From an uncultured Bacilli bacterium (GTDB lineage: Bacteria; Bacillota_I; Bacilli_A; RF39; UBA660): a stretch of 15,422 nt of DNA. The notes beneath the pieces were generated by a model. The model did no database searches. It saw nothing but the letters and a program-made list of their open reading frames with translations, and was not told the DNA's origin. The position numbers and the translations under genes are program-made. The DNA lies in the NCBI GenBank assembly GCA_944363805.1, contig CALVVH010000032.1, forward strand, positions 1 to 15,422, in the 5' to 3' direction. This document shows, in pieces, positions 1 through 7,058 of the stretch (its first letter is position 1; each line of letters opens with the position of its first letter).

Positions 1-1079
1 TACTTAGTGATGTTGAAGTTGGTTCATTTTTATCAAGTGGAATAGATTCATCATATATTGTGTCTTTGGCGAAGCCTGCGAAGACTTATACAGTTGGTTA
101 TGATATCGATAAATATGATGAAATTAGTTATGCTAAGGATTTAACTGAAAAGTTAGGAATTAATAATACATCTAAAGTAATAAAGATGGATGAATATATG
201 GAAGAATTTCCACATATCATGTATTATTTGGATGAACCGACGAGTGATCCAGCAGCAATATCTTTATACTTTGTAGCAAAACTTGCTAGTCAGGATGTCA
301 AAGTTGTGTTATCAGGAGAAGGTGCAGATGAATTTTTCGGGGGATATAATTATTATCGGGAAGAAGTCGATATGAAGTTTTATAATAAAATACCTTATTT
401 TATAAGACATTTCATAGGTAAAATTGCATCTTTATTTCCGGAAGGACGAGGATTTAACTTCTTGGTTAGAAGAGGAGAAAAATTAGAAAATAGTTATATT
501 GGAGTAAATAGAAATTTTTCAGAAAAGATGGCTCGTAAAGTATTAAGTAAAGAATATAATTTGCGAGGAATTGATGTAACTAAAGAAATATATAAACAAT
601 TTGATGGATATTCAAATATTCATAAGATGCAAGCAATCGATATCAATTTTTGGTTAATGAAGGACATTTTACTTAAGGCTGATAGAATGACGATGGCTTC
701 ATCTTTAGAAGGAAGAGTACCATTTATAGATAAAGAAGTATTTAAAGTAGCAAGTGGTCTATCAATTGATTATAAAGTAACTAAAGAAAATACTAAAGTA
801 GCTTTAAGAGAAGCTGCAAAGGAAGTTATTCCAACGGAAGCATATAAGAAGAAAAAGTTAGGTTTTCCAGTGCCTATTAGAGAATGGATGAAGACTGGGG
901 AAGTAAGTAGTGAAATAAGAAAAATGTTTAATAAAGATTTTACAAGTAAGTTTTTTAAAGTTGATGTAATTAACGAATTACTTGATGAACATATAAGTGG
1001 GAAGAAAGATAATTATCGAAAAGTATGGACAATTTATAGTTTCTTAACATGGTATGAAATATTTTTTGTCAATAACTAA
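1..1079 (+). CDS. asnB: Asparagine synthetase (glutamine-hydrolysing), C-terminal synthetase domain, 5'-truncated by window edge
   Basis: The reading frame is open to the left edge (first whole codon at base 3) and ends at TAA 1077-1079, leaving 358 residues. It begins in the ATP pyrophosphatase loop: VGSFLSSGIDSSYI is the SGGxDSS-type PP-loop of AsnB. Further motifs are SGEGADEFFGGY, the helix KADRMTMASSLEGRVPFID, and KKLGFPVPIREWM near the C-terminus. All are standard for the AsnB synthetase domain, which makes beta-aspartyl-AMP from aspartate and ATP and amidates it with ammonia. The N-terminal glutaminase (Ntn-hydrolase) domain that supplies the ammonia lies outside the window. A GTG at 60 is not a start, because homology continues upstream of it. 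No strong terminator follows; rmuC begins 47 bp later. The family is certain. Whether the substrate is free aspartate or a cell-wall or peptide carboxylate (as for some AsnB paralogs) cannot be decided here. Confidence 0.93.
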   Translation, partial: LSDVEVGSFLSSGIDSSYIVSLAKPAKTYTVGYDIDKYDEISYAKDLTEKLGINNTSKVIKMDEYMEEFPHIMYYLDEPTSDPAAISLYFVAKLASQDVKVVLSGEGADEFFGGYNYYREEVDMKFYNKIPYFIRHFIGKIASLFPEGRGFNFLVRRGEKLENSYIGVNRNFSEKMARKVLSKEYNLRGIDVTKEIYKQFDGYSNIHKMQAIDINFWLMKDILLKADRMTMASSLEGRVPFIDKEVFKVASGLSIDYKVTKENTKVALREAAKEVIPTEAYKKKKLGFPVPIREWMKTGEVSSEIRKMFNKDFTSKFFKVDVINELLDEHISGKKDNYRKVWTIYSFLTWYEIFFVNN

Positions 1080-1108
1080 TTTACAAATGTTTGTTTGTGT
1101 GATAAACT
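1080..1108 (+). promoter_or_regulatory. Probable promoter of rmuC
   Basis: A -35 TTTACA (1080-1085) is followed after 17 bp by TAAACT (1103-1108), preceded by TGA (1100-1102) as an extended -10. Transcription would start near 1115, giving a leader of about 12 nt that begins at the ribosome site (AAAGTGAGG, ending 1121). The -10 matches consensus at only four of six positions, so this is moderate evidence. Confidence 0.45.
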
Positions 1109-1126
1109 TATTAAAGTGAGGTTAAA

Positions 1127-2221
1127 ATGATAGAATATATAATAATAGGTTTATTGGTATTGATAATTATTCTTTTAATAGTTTTATTAGCAAGAAGAAG
1201 TAATAATACGGAGTTAGTAGAACGAATTGGGCATTTTGAAGCAAACATTAATAAAGAGATTGGGGAATTTAAGTTTACATTTTCAAAAGACTTATTAACT
1301 GATTTTGAAAAATTAAATGAACGAATTGAAAGAAAATTAACTTTGATAAATGACGCTGTCAATGAAAGGCTCGATAAAAACTTTGAAAGAAGCAATAAAA
1401 CATTTATGAGTGTGTTGGAAAGATTATCGAAGATTGATGAAGCACAAAAGAAAATTGAAGGGTTAAATAGTGAGATAGTATCATTACAAAGTGTTTTAAC
1501 AGATAAAAAGACGAGAGGTACTTTTGGGGAAGTAAATCTAGAATATATTTTAAATAACGCTTTTGGTAGTCATAAAAATGGAATATATGAAACACAACAT
1601 AAGTTTAATAATGGATATATAAGTGATGCAATACTTTATGCTCCATCCCCACTTGGTACTATTGCAATTGATTCGAAGTTTCCTTTGGAAAATTATCAAA
1701 GAATGACTGATAAGACTAAGGATAAACAATTTAGGGATCAAGCTGAAAAAATGTTTGTGGCTGATGTTAAAAAGCACATCAGTGATATAAGTGAAAAATA
1801 TATTATTCCAGGGGAAACAAGTGATGAAGCAATTATGTTTTTACCGGCAGAAGCAATATTTGCTGAAATTAATGCCTATCATCCTGAATTACTCAATTAT
1901 GCATATAGCAAGAAAGTGTGGATTGCAGGACCTACGACATTAATTAGTACTTTATCAATTATAAGTATGGTTCTTAAAAATATGGAAAGAGATAAATATG
2001 CTAAAATAATTCATGAAGAGTTGGCTAAACTTAGTGTGGAATTTACAAGATATAAAGACCGTTGGGATAAACTGGCTAGAAGTGTTAAGACAGTCAATCA
2101 AAGTATTGATGAATTACATACAACGAGTGAAAAAATATCGAAACGATTTGAATCAATTAATAGTGTCGATATCGATCGATTAGTAAAAAAGGATGAAGAA
2201 AAACTAACAATCGGAGAATGA
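1127..2221 (+). CDS. rmuC: RmuC-family protein (membrane-anchored, predicted nuclease-fold)
   Basis: This 364-residue protein starts at ATG 1127 with AAGTGAGG just upstream. Residues 2-23 form one very hydrophobic segment followed by ARRS, an N-terminal membrane anchor with the bulk in the cytoplasm. Residues about 25-130 are charged and helical, likely a coiled coil. The RmuC domain follows at about 130-340: RGTFGEVNLEYIL, then SDAILYAP and IAIDSKFPLENY. The Asp and the D-x-K pair resemble the PD-(D/E)xK nuclease core proposed for the family. RmuC in E. coli limits recombination at short inverted repeats; its biochemical activity is not well defined. The protein is somewhat shorter than the E. 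coli homologue, which fits a minimal version without a long tail. The last codons and the TGA stop lie in the stem of a terminator shared with the convergent rnr gene. Confidence 0.9.
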   Translation: MIEYIIIGLLVLIIILLIVLLARRSNNTELVERIGHFEANINKEIGEFKFTFSKDLLTDFEKLNERIERKLTLINDAVNERLDKNFERSNKTFMSVLERLSKIDEAQKKIEGLNSEIVSLQSVLTDKKTRGTFGEVNLEYILNNAFGSHKNGIYETQHKFNNGYISDAILYAPSPLGTIAIDSKFPLENYQRMTDKTKDKQFRDQAEKMFVADVKKHISDISEKYIIPGETSDEAIMFLPAEAIFAEINAYHPELLNYAYSKKVWIAGPTTLISTLSIISMVLKNMERDKYAKIIHEELAKLSVEFTRYKDRWDKLARSVKTVNQSIDELHTTSEKISKRFESINSVDIDRLVKKDEEKLTIGE

Positions 2222-2236
2222 TTGTTAGTTTTTTAT
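2201..2236. terminator. Bidirectional intrinsic terminator between rmuC and rnr
   Basis: A perfect 12-bp stem, AAACTAACAATC (2201-2212) with GATTGTTAGTTT (2220-2231), encloses a 7-nt loop and is followed by a T-rich tail on the plus strand. On the minus strand the same stem is followed by TTCTTC, so it can also end rnr transcripts. It includes the last codons and TGA stop (2219-2221) of rmuC, and the rnr stop (2233-2235) abuts it. Confidence 0.88.
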
Positions 2237-4566
2237 TTTGTTCTTTTTAATATATCTGTTTGAATTCTATTTGGAGAAAGGGCATAGAAGTAAATAATTC
2301 TATTTTCTCTGTCACAATCTTTTACATGAACTCTTAATTTTGAGCCTATAATGATTCGGCAATCAGATGTTTTGCTGCTAAGCCATTTGTTTTGAGGGCT
2401 GTATTCAAATTTTCCGTCGTCGATATCATCAAAATAGACAATTCCTTCGATAAGCTTGGGTGTTTTTACAATCATATATCTTGGAGTTATATCACAAACA
2501 TAAGCATCAAATTCTTCATCTTTTCTTTGAAGTATATAATCAATCATATATAGTTTATTAGCTTCATATTCAGCTTTATCTTCATTTCTTTCCATTATAC
2601 TGGCGTGTTCACAGACACGGGAAAGGTATTCTTTTATTTCGGTTATGTCGGTGTTTGGATCGTAAAAATAATCTATATTATCTAAAATTGTTTGAATAAC
2701 TAAATCTAAAAATCTTCTAATGGGAGAAGTGGTTTGCGAATAGGCCCTTAAAGCTAAACCGTAGTGACCATGATTTTCGGTGCTATAGTAAGCTTTTTGC
2801 ATGCTTCGTAAAATTAGACTTGAAAGGATGAAAAATTCTTCTTTGCTGCTCAAACTTTGGATTACTTTTTGAATTACATGAGGGTCATCAGTATTTTTGG
2901 CTGCTTCGAAACGATAGCCTATATTTTTAATCAAGCTAAATGTTTCATTAAGTTTTTCTTTGAAGGGTATTTCGTGATTTCGGTAAATAAAAGTTAATCC
3001 TTGTCTTAGCATGTATTCTGCCATACCTTCATTAGTTATAATCATAAAGTTTTCGATTATTCTTTCGGCCATACCTTGTTTTGTAACCTCGACATCAGCT
3101 ATATTCTTGTTGTCATCTAATATGAATTTTATTTCACTAGAGTCAAAATCGATAGCTCCGTTTTTTCTTCGGCGTTCACTTATTATAGTTGATAATTCTT
3201 GCATTAATAGTAAATCTGCGATGAATGGTTCATAACTTTCAGGGATTTCATTTTGTTCTAATAATTGATTTACTTTTTCGTAAGACATTTTCTTTTTAGA
3301 ATTTATGACGCTATCGACGATTTGAAAATCAACTATATTGCCAATTTTATCAATTTCTATTAAGAAACTTTTGGCTAAGCGATCGACATTGGGATTTAAA
3401 GAACAAATTCCATTGGATATTTGAGAATGTAACATATGAGAAACGGAGTCAATCAAATAAAGGCTAGTGGTGTTTTTTTCAGCACGCATCCAAAGAGGAG
3501 AACCCGGTTTAATGTAATAAGAAACAGCAGCAATACTTACATTTAATAAATAGTTGCCGTTAGGTAATTTTTTTAAGCCTACTGCATCGTCCATATCTTT
3601 GGTGTGTTCTCCATCAATTGTAAATATGGTTTCATCACGGAAATCAACTCGGTTTTGTAGATCTTCTTCTCTTACTTTGGTTGGTGTATTTTCTACTTGG
3701 GCTAATTCTTCAGCACTATATCTAATGCAAAAGCCATTGTTATAACCGATAGCTGTAAGTTCGGCGTCGAGATCATCTTTATGACCCATTATTTCAATAA
3801 ATTCAGCACTATATTTGCCATTGAATTCTTCTGTAGAAACATTGACAAGTATTCTGGTGCCAATGGGCAAATCGCTCAAAGATAAGTCTTGTTCCAGCAA
3901 ATTTTTAAGAGATAAATAGATAGGAAAAGTATTATTGCCTACCAATTTTATTTTCTTTTTACCATCGCTTTCGATTATTTCACAAATAACTTCAGGATTT
4001 TCTCTTTTTAAAACTTTTTGGGGAACAATTAATTGATTTTTTTGAGCAAAAACTATAGTATCATATGGAAGATAGGAATCAGCATATTCAGAAGGTAAAA
4101 ATATAGTTTTTCCTTTATGATGAATGTATTTAAATCCTTTTTTGTTGCAATATATTTTAGTAATAAAAAAATTAGATGGAAAACTGGTATAATGATTTGG
4201 TGATACATTATATATTTTTCCATCTAATTCAAGTTTATGTAAAACAGTACCAAGTTCATCAGAGGTAACATCTTTAAAATGCATAGTTAAATCATTTAAA
4301 GATATTATGCTATTCTTTTGAAGCAATTCTAATATTTGATCGCATAGAGCAACTTTATTAGGAATACTTCCTTTATAAAAACGATTATTACAGTCCATTT
4401 GTAAATAGCCTGATGCTACTAATTCGTTAAGTGCTTCATTTAATTCATGACATTTTTGGTCGTAGTTAGAATCTTTTTTATTTATTTTTAAAATTTTTTT
4501 AATATGCGAAAAAGTTAGATATTCTTTGTCGCTTCTTTCAAAAATTTTTATTAATTTATCTTTCAT
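2233..4566 (-). CDS. rnr: Ribonuclease R (RNase II/RNB family 3'-5' exoribonuclease)
   Basis: RNase R degrades structured RNA processively from the 3' end and helps tmRNA-linked decay and rRNA quality control. The start chosen is ATG 4566-4564: the site AGAGG (4578-4574) is 7 nt upstream of it but only 1 nt from the GTG at 4572. That gives 777 residues, a usual length. The N-terminal 130 residues look like winged-helix RNase R N-domains, followed by cold-shock-like OB folds (about 130-265). The RNB catalytic block TIDGEHTKDMDDAV carries the four metal-binding Asp (D318, D324, D326, D327). Further on are GHYGLAL and TSPIRRFLDL, then a C-terminal S1 domain (about 690-760) ending in a short basic tail without a long Lys-rich extension. 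The usual IADVSHYV motif reads IAAVSYYI, a modest divergence. The gene is monocistronic with its own promoter and a terminator shared with rmuC. Confidence 0.93.
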   Translation of the reverse strand: MKDKLIKIFERSDKEYLTFSHIKKILKINKKDSNYDQKCHELNEALNELVASGYLQMDCNNRFYKGSIPNKVALCDQILELLQKNSIISLNDLTMHFKDVTSDELGTVLHKLELDGKIYNVSPNHYTSFPSNFFITKIYCNKKGFKYIHHKGKTIFLPSEYADSYLPYDTIVFAQKNQLIVPQKVLKRENPEVICEIIESDGKKKIKLVGNNTFPIYLSLKNLLEQDLSLSDLPIGTRILVNVSTEEFNGKYSAEFIEIMGHKDDLDAELTAIGYNNGFCIRYSAEELAQVENTPTKVREEDLQNRVDFRDETIFTIDGEHTKDMDDAVGLKKLPNGNYLLNVSIAAVSYYIKPGSPLWMRAEKNTTSLYLIDSVSHMLHSQISNGICSLNPNVDRLAKSFLIEIDKIGNIVDFQIVDSVINSKKKMSYEKVNQLLEQNEIPESYEPFIADLLLMQELSTIISERRRKNGAIDFDSSEIKFILDDNKNIADVEVTKQGMAERIIENFMIITNEGMAEYMLRQGLTFIYRNHEIPFKEKLNETFSLIKNIGYRFEAAKNTDDPHVIQKVIQSLSSKEEFFILSSLILRSMQKAYYSTENHGHYGLALRAYSQTTSPIRRFLDLVIQTILDNIDYFYDPNTDITEIKEYLSRVCEHASIMERNEDKAEYEANKLYMIDYILQRKDEEFDAYVCDITPRYMIVKTPKLIEGIVYFDDIDDGKFEYSPQNKWLSSKTSDCRIIIGSKLRVHVKDCDRENRIIYFYALSPNRIQTDILKRTK

Positions 4567-4584
4567 AGTCACACCTCTAACTTA

Positions 4585-4613
4585 AATATATATTACTTTT
4601 TTTTATTTGTAAA
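4585..4613 (-). promoter_or_regulatory. Probable promoter of rnr
   Basis: On the minus strand, TTTACA (4613-4608) is followed by exactly 17 bp and TATATT (4590-4585). Transcription would start near 4578, at the edge of the ribosome site, giving a very short leader. It is divergent from the promoter of the phosphatase-like gene about 30 bp away. Confidence 0.45.
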
Positions 4614-4640
4614 TAGAAAATTTTAAATAACTAAAAAATG

Positions 4641-4649
4641 TGATATAAT
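4641..4649 (+). promoter_or_regulatory. Extended -10 promoter of the phosphatase-like gene
   Basis: TGATATAAT is a perfect TATAAT (4644-4649) with the TGn extension. No good -35 lies 16-18 bp upstream, where the sequence is A/T-rich. The predicted start near 4656 gives a leader of about 16 nt containing AGTGGT as a weak ribosome site. Confidence 0.6.
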
Positions 4650-4671
4650 TAGTTTAGAAAGTAGTGGTAGA

Positions 4672-5277
4672 ATGACTTTATATTTAGTAAGTAATAATAT
4701 GGTTTTAGAAGATATAGTTTATGAGACTGATGAAACGGTCGAAGAAAAAAGAGTGAATCGACCTTTATCAATCGAAGGGGAGAAAGCTGCAGTTAAGTTA
4801 GTAAAGAAAATTGATGCGAATGTTATTTATTCTTCTGATTATGCATCAGCTCTTGCTACGGCGAAATATTATGCTAGCTATAGAAATATTCCAATAATTA
4901 TTAATTCTTTTTTAAGTGATGCTAAAATTGGAAAACTTGGCAATAGAAATATTAAGATGCTTAGATTTATGCAAGAAAGAGATTTTGATTTTAAATTTAA
5001 TGCTGGCGAATCATTAAATGAAGTATGTAGTAGAATGAATATAGCAATTGATAGAATACTTAAAAAGAATATGAATAAAAATATTGTAATATTTACACAT
5101 AGGAGAGCTATAATGGGGTATTTACTTAAGTATTTAGAACAAGGATTTAATTTAGATGATCGTCTTATATTAACTTATAATGATAAGGTAATAATTGATG
5201 ATATTGAAAAGGATATTGATATTATTAAGATAGATTTTGAGAAAAATTGTATAAAAAGTGTGGACATAATCGAATGA
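4672..5277 (+). CDS. Histidine-phosphatase-superfamily protein lacking catalytic residues (probable pseudoenzyme)
   Basis: This 201-residue protein has the layout of the phosphoglycerate-mutase/histidine-phosphatase fold. An N-terminal strand MTLYLV is followed by a region like LSxxGxxQA (LSIEGEKAA, 32-40), a strand plus SSDYASALATA (54-64), GES (112-114) and a final strand with FTHRRAIMGYLL (141-152). The catalytic RHG that should follow the first strand is SNN (S7 N8 N9), and the conserved Arg of SDLxRAxQTA is Ser59. The second His (H143) and the Glu of GES (E113) remain. Without the phospho-accepting His, phosphotransfer is not expected; it may bind a phospho-ligand or a partner, or act structurally. 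There is no signal peptide or membrane segment. The ribosome site (AGTGGT) is weak. The gene ends in TGA, and the next gene's promoter overlaps its 3' end. The fold is well supported; the role is unknown. Confidence 0.72.
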   Translation: MTLYLVSNNMVLEDIVYETDETVEEKRVNRPLSIEGEKAAVKLVKKIDANVIYSSDYASALATAKYYASYRNIPIIINSFLSDAKIGKLGNRNIKMLRFMQERDFDFKFNAGESLNEVCSRMNIAIDRILKKNMNKNIVIFTHRRAIMGYLLKYLEQGFNLDDRLILTYNDKVIIDDIEKDIDIIKIDFEKNCIKSVDIIE

Positions 5278-5289
5278 TTGTGGTATAAT
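5261..5289 (+). promoter_or_regulatory. Promoter of the 289-aa unknown gene
   Basis: TGGACA (5261-5266), a 17-bp spacer and TATAAT (5284-5289), with TGG just before as an extended -10. It straddles the stop codon of the upstream gene. The predicted start near 5296 lies upstream of a strong ribosome site (AAAGGGG) and shows that the real start codon is ATG 5323, not the in-frame ATG at 5278. Confidence 0.75.
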
Positions 5290-5322
5290 AGCCCTTGCAT
5301 TTTTGTGAAAGGGGTTATAATT

Positions 5323-6192
5323 ATGAAAATTTTAACTGAAAAGTTGGATTACCAACTATATGATTTAATATTTATTAAAAATGATTATGAAAGTGCTAGA
5401 GAACTTTGGAATTCTGTTTGTCAAAATCCAGTGTTTTTAAAGGAAGCGATTGTACCTACAAAAGTTGATAATTCAGGAATACTTTCTTTCAGAGCACCAA
5501 TGATTACTTTTATGATTTTACGTTTTCCTAATTTAGTTCAAGCAGAAATCTATCAAGCAGTTGCTGATATGGTTATCAAAAGAAGAGATATCGCTACAAC
5601 TATCGCTGTTGCTGGAAAGCATATTGATTTTTTAACTTTAGTTTTAAAAAATTCTGATTGGCATTTGGAAAAATATCAAAAGGATTTTATAATGCAAAGA
5701 GTTACAAATTCTTTTGGAGTTGAAGAAGAAAAAAGCATTGTAAGTTACAATGAACTAATTGAAATGGAAAGCCCAGTTGTAGCGAGAATGGTAGTTGGTG
5801 ATCTTGATGTTAGGGTAACAGAATATGAATGGGAAATGTTTACTAATGGGGAAGTTAAGAACGTTAATAGAGTGAGAAAATATAAAGATTCCCAAGATTA
5901 TCGGGATAGTATCATTGCTAATGCTAATTTCCAAGAAAGTGAAAAAGAATATGTTTTAGATAAGATAGAACAAGATGAACAAGAGTTTAGACAACTTATG
6001 AATTATTTATTGAGTCAAATTGCTGTTAAATATGGTATTGATCTTTTATCAGTTGATGCTCTTGTTGGAAGTACTAAAGAAGAGTTGGAAGCTCAATTTG
6101 GGGAAGATGCTTTAGCAGAAATCTTGCTTGTTAAGCAAATAGTAATGCAACATTATCAAAAAGAAAGTTTATTAGTAAGAAAAATTAATTAA
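5323..6192 (+). CDS. Conserved-looking protein of unknown function, 289 aa, predicted mainly helical
   Basis: I do not recognise this family. The start is ATG 5323, 8 nt after GAAAGGGG; an upstream in-frame extension to 5278 would run through the -10 box and is rejected. The protein is soluble in character, with no signal peptide or membrane segment, and rich in charged amphipathic helices. Residues about 165-245 (from VTEYEWEMF through YKDSQDYRDS and YVLDKIEQDEQEF) are strongly acidic and could form long helices. The C-terminus (VDALVGSTKEELEAQFGEDALAEILL) looks like a small helical domain. There is one Cys, no obvious catalytic cluster and no nucleotide-binding motif. The gene has its own promoter and terminator, so it is not tied to the phosphatase-like gene by transcription. 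It could be a lineage-specific cytoplasmic protein. Confidence 0.8.
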   Translation: MKILTEKLDYQLYDLIFIKNDYESARELWNSVCQNPVFLKEAIVPTKVDNSGILSFRAPMITFMILRFPNLVQAEIYQAVADMVIKRRDIATTIAVAGKHIDFLTLVLKNSDWHLEKYQKDFIMQRVTNSFGVEEEKSIVSYNELIEMESPVVARMVVGDLDVRVTEYEWEMFTNGEVKNVNRVRKYKDSQDYRDSIIANANFQESEKEYVLDKIEQDEQEFRQLMNYLLSQIAVKYGIDLLSVDALVGSTKEELEAQFGEDALAEILLVKQIVMQHYQKESLLVRKIN

Positions 6193-6210
6193 GTGGAAAA
6201 CCACTTTTTT
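6191..6210 (+). terminator. Intrinsic terminator after the 289-aa gene
   Basis: AAGTGG (6191-6196), AAAA loop, CCACTT (6201-6206), then a T run. The stem begins inside the TAA stop codon (6190-6192). The stem is short (6 bp) but the layout is classic. Confidence 0.8.
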
Positions 6211-6224
6211 ATTTGGAACATTTG

Positions 6225-6239
6225 TGTTATTATTATACT
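6225..6239 (+). promoter_or_regulatory. Possible promoter of pduL
   Basis: Two overlapping -10 candidates are present: TGTTATTAT (6225-6233, extended -10) and TATACT (6234-6239). Neither has a good -35 at 16-18 bp. The first leaves room for the GGTGA ribosome site (6240-6244); the second would give an almost leaderless transcript. A promoter is expected here because a terminator lies just upstream. Confidence 0.4.
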
Positions 6240-6250
6240 GGTGAAGATAG

Positions 6251-6811
6251 ATGACAGAAAAAGTAAGTATTAATATTAGTGCAAGACACGTGCATTTAAC
6301 AAAAGAGGCTCATGAAAAATTATTCGATCATGACTTGACGGTGAGGAATCCTTTAAATCAAATAGGTCAATTTGCAGCGAATGAGACAGTTACGGTTAAA
6401 ACCGCTAAGGGTGTTTTTGAAAATGTTAGAATAATTGGGCCACTTAGAAGCTATAATCAAGTAGAAATCTCGATGACTGATGCAAGAAAATTAGGGGTTA
6501 GACCACCAGTTAGGAAAAGTGGACATCTTGATGGAACGGAAATGGTAACAATCTGTACAGAAAAAGGTGAGGTTACTGGAGCTTTTTGTATAATTGCTGA
6601 TAGGCATGTACATATGAATCCTGCAAAGGCTCAAGAACTGGGTGTAGTTGATGATGAAGTATTAAAACTTTCGATTCCTGGTGATAAGAGTGGCGTAATA
6701 GATGTTCATGCTAAAGTAAGTGATGATGGTTATTATGAAGTACATCTAGATACCGATGATGCTAATGCCTTTTTGATTAATCCAGGAGATATGGGAATTT
6801 TAAGTAAATAA
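6251..6811 (+). CDS. pduL: PduL-type phosphate acyltransferase (phosphotransacetylase)
   Basis: PduL enzymes exchange CoA and phosphate on acyl groups (acetyl-CoA to acetyl-phosphate, or propionyl-CoA to propionyl-phosphate). The 186 residues span two related beta-barrel repeats. The first carries SARHVHLT (residues 10-17), the second IADRHVHMN (about 115-123); these His pairs are the zinc ligands of the family. PLNQIGQFAANE and GPLRSYNQVEISMTDA are further family signatures. There is no N-terminal extension of the kind that targets PduL into microcompartments, and no shell-protein genes are nearby. The likely role is therefore a cytosolic Pta that makes acetyl-phosphate for substrate-level ATP synthesis with an acetate kinase encoded elsewhere. 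The start is ATG 6251 with GGTGA 6 nt upstream. The gene stands alone between two terminators. Confidence 0.92.
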   Translation: MTEKVSINISARHVHLTKEAHEKLFDHDLTVRNPLNQIGQFAANETVTVKTAKGVFENVRIIGPLRSYNQVEISMTDARKLGVRPPVRKSGHLDGTEMVTICTEKGEVTGAFCIIADRHVHMNPAKAQELGVVDDEVLKLSIPGDKSGVIDVHAKVSDDGYYEVHLDTDDANAFLINPGDMGILSK

Positions 6812-6814
6812 TTT

Positions 6815-6856
6815 AAAGATTGAAGCAAATATAGTTTGTTTTCAATCTTTTTTCTT
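6815..6856 (+). terminator. Intrinsic terminator after pduL
   Basis: AAAGATTGAAGCAAA (6815-6829) pairs with the segment 6835-6850, allowing one G-U pair and one bulge, around a 5-nt loop. A run of T follows (6848-6853, then CTTT). It lies 3 bp after the pduL stop, the one terminator here that does not include the stop codon. Confidence 0.85.
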
Positions 6857-6883
6857 TGCATAATGAAGGCTTAATGATATAAT
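6856..6883 (+). promoter_or_regulatory. Promoter of the BRO-N gene leader
   Basis: TTGCAT (6856-6861), a 16-bp spacer and a perfect TATAAT (6878-6883) with TGA before it as an extended -10. Transcription would start near 6890, leaving an unusually long leader of about 170 nt before the ATG at 7059. Part of the -35 overlaps the tail of the pduL terminator. Confidence 0.7.
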
Positions 6884-6889
6884 TTATTT

Positions 6890-7058
6890 AGATATTAAGG
6901 CCTACCTAGATTTTAGTTTTTATTTATGATTTATATTTTGGGCGAAATACTAAAGATAAGGAGAAGAACTTTGGAAACAAAGTTAAATCATAGTACCAAA
7001 ACATTACGCTATGATATGTGATGCTTTGTTAAAATACTAAAAGGAAAGGAAGGTATGT
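6890..7058 (+). other. Long, potentially structured 5' leader of the BRO-N gene
   Basis: Most genes in this window have leaders under 30 nt; this one is about 170 nt. It holds a perfect 7-bp hairpin closed by a GAAA tetraloop (AACTTTG 6967-6973 with CAAAGTT 6978-6984). It also holds a perfect 7-bp pairing ATCATAG (6987-6993) with CTATGAT (7009-7015). A competing imperfect 11-bp pairing, CAAAACATTAC with GTGATGCTTTG (about 6997-7028), would exclude the second hairpin. I match it to no known riboswitch. The ribosome site AAGGAAGG (7046-7053) follows. A short reading frame lies inside the leader. Confidence 0.4.
6971..7021 (+). CDS. Possible 16-codon leader peptide or remnant of a small gene
   Basis: AAGGAG (6958-6963) lies 7 nt before a TTG at 6971, which opens a frame of 16 codons ending in TGA (7019-7021), about LETKLNHSTKTLRYDM. 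Moving to the +1 frame near the stop continues as ICDALLKY and then TAA, so this may instead be a decayed small gene. Its codons overlap both leader hairpins. No function is assigned; the case rests on the ribosome site alone. Confidence 0.25.
   Translation: METKLNHSTKTLRYDM

Noticed and set aside
60..62. GTG at 60 as the start of a 339-aa asparagine synthetase-like gene
   Set aside because: The frame continues upstream to base 3 with the PP-loop motif SSGIDSS, so this is an internal codon of a gene cut by the window edge.
1127..5277. Mycoplasma-type genetic code (UGA = Trp)
   Set aside because: Two genes end in TGA, one at a terminator, and Trp is encoded by TGG throughout; murC also indicates a cell wall.
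5278..5322. N-terminal extension of the 289-aa protein from ATG 5278
   Set aside because: It runs through the -10 box of the gene's own promoter; the strong ribosome site fits ATG 5323.
6251..6811. Microcompartment-associated PduL
   Set aside because: There is no N-terminal encapsulation extension and no shell or pdu/eut genes are nearby.
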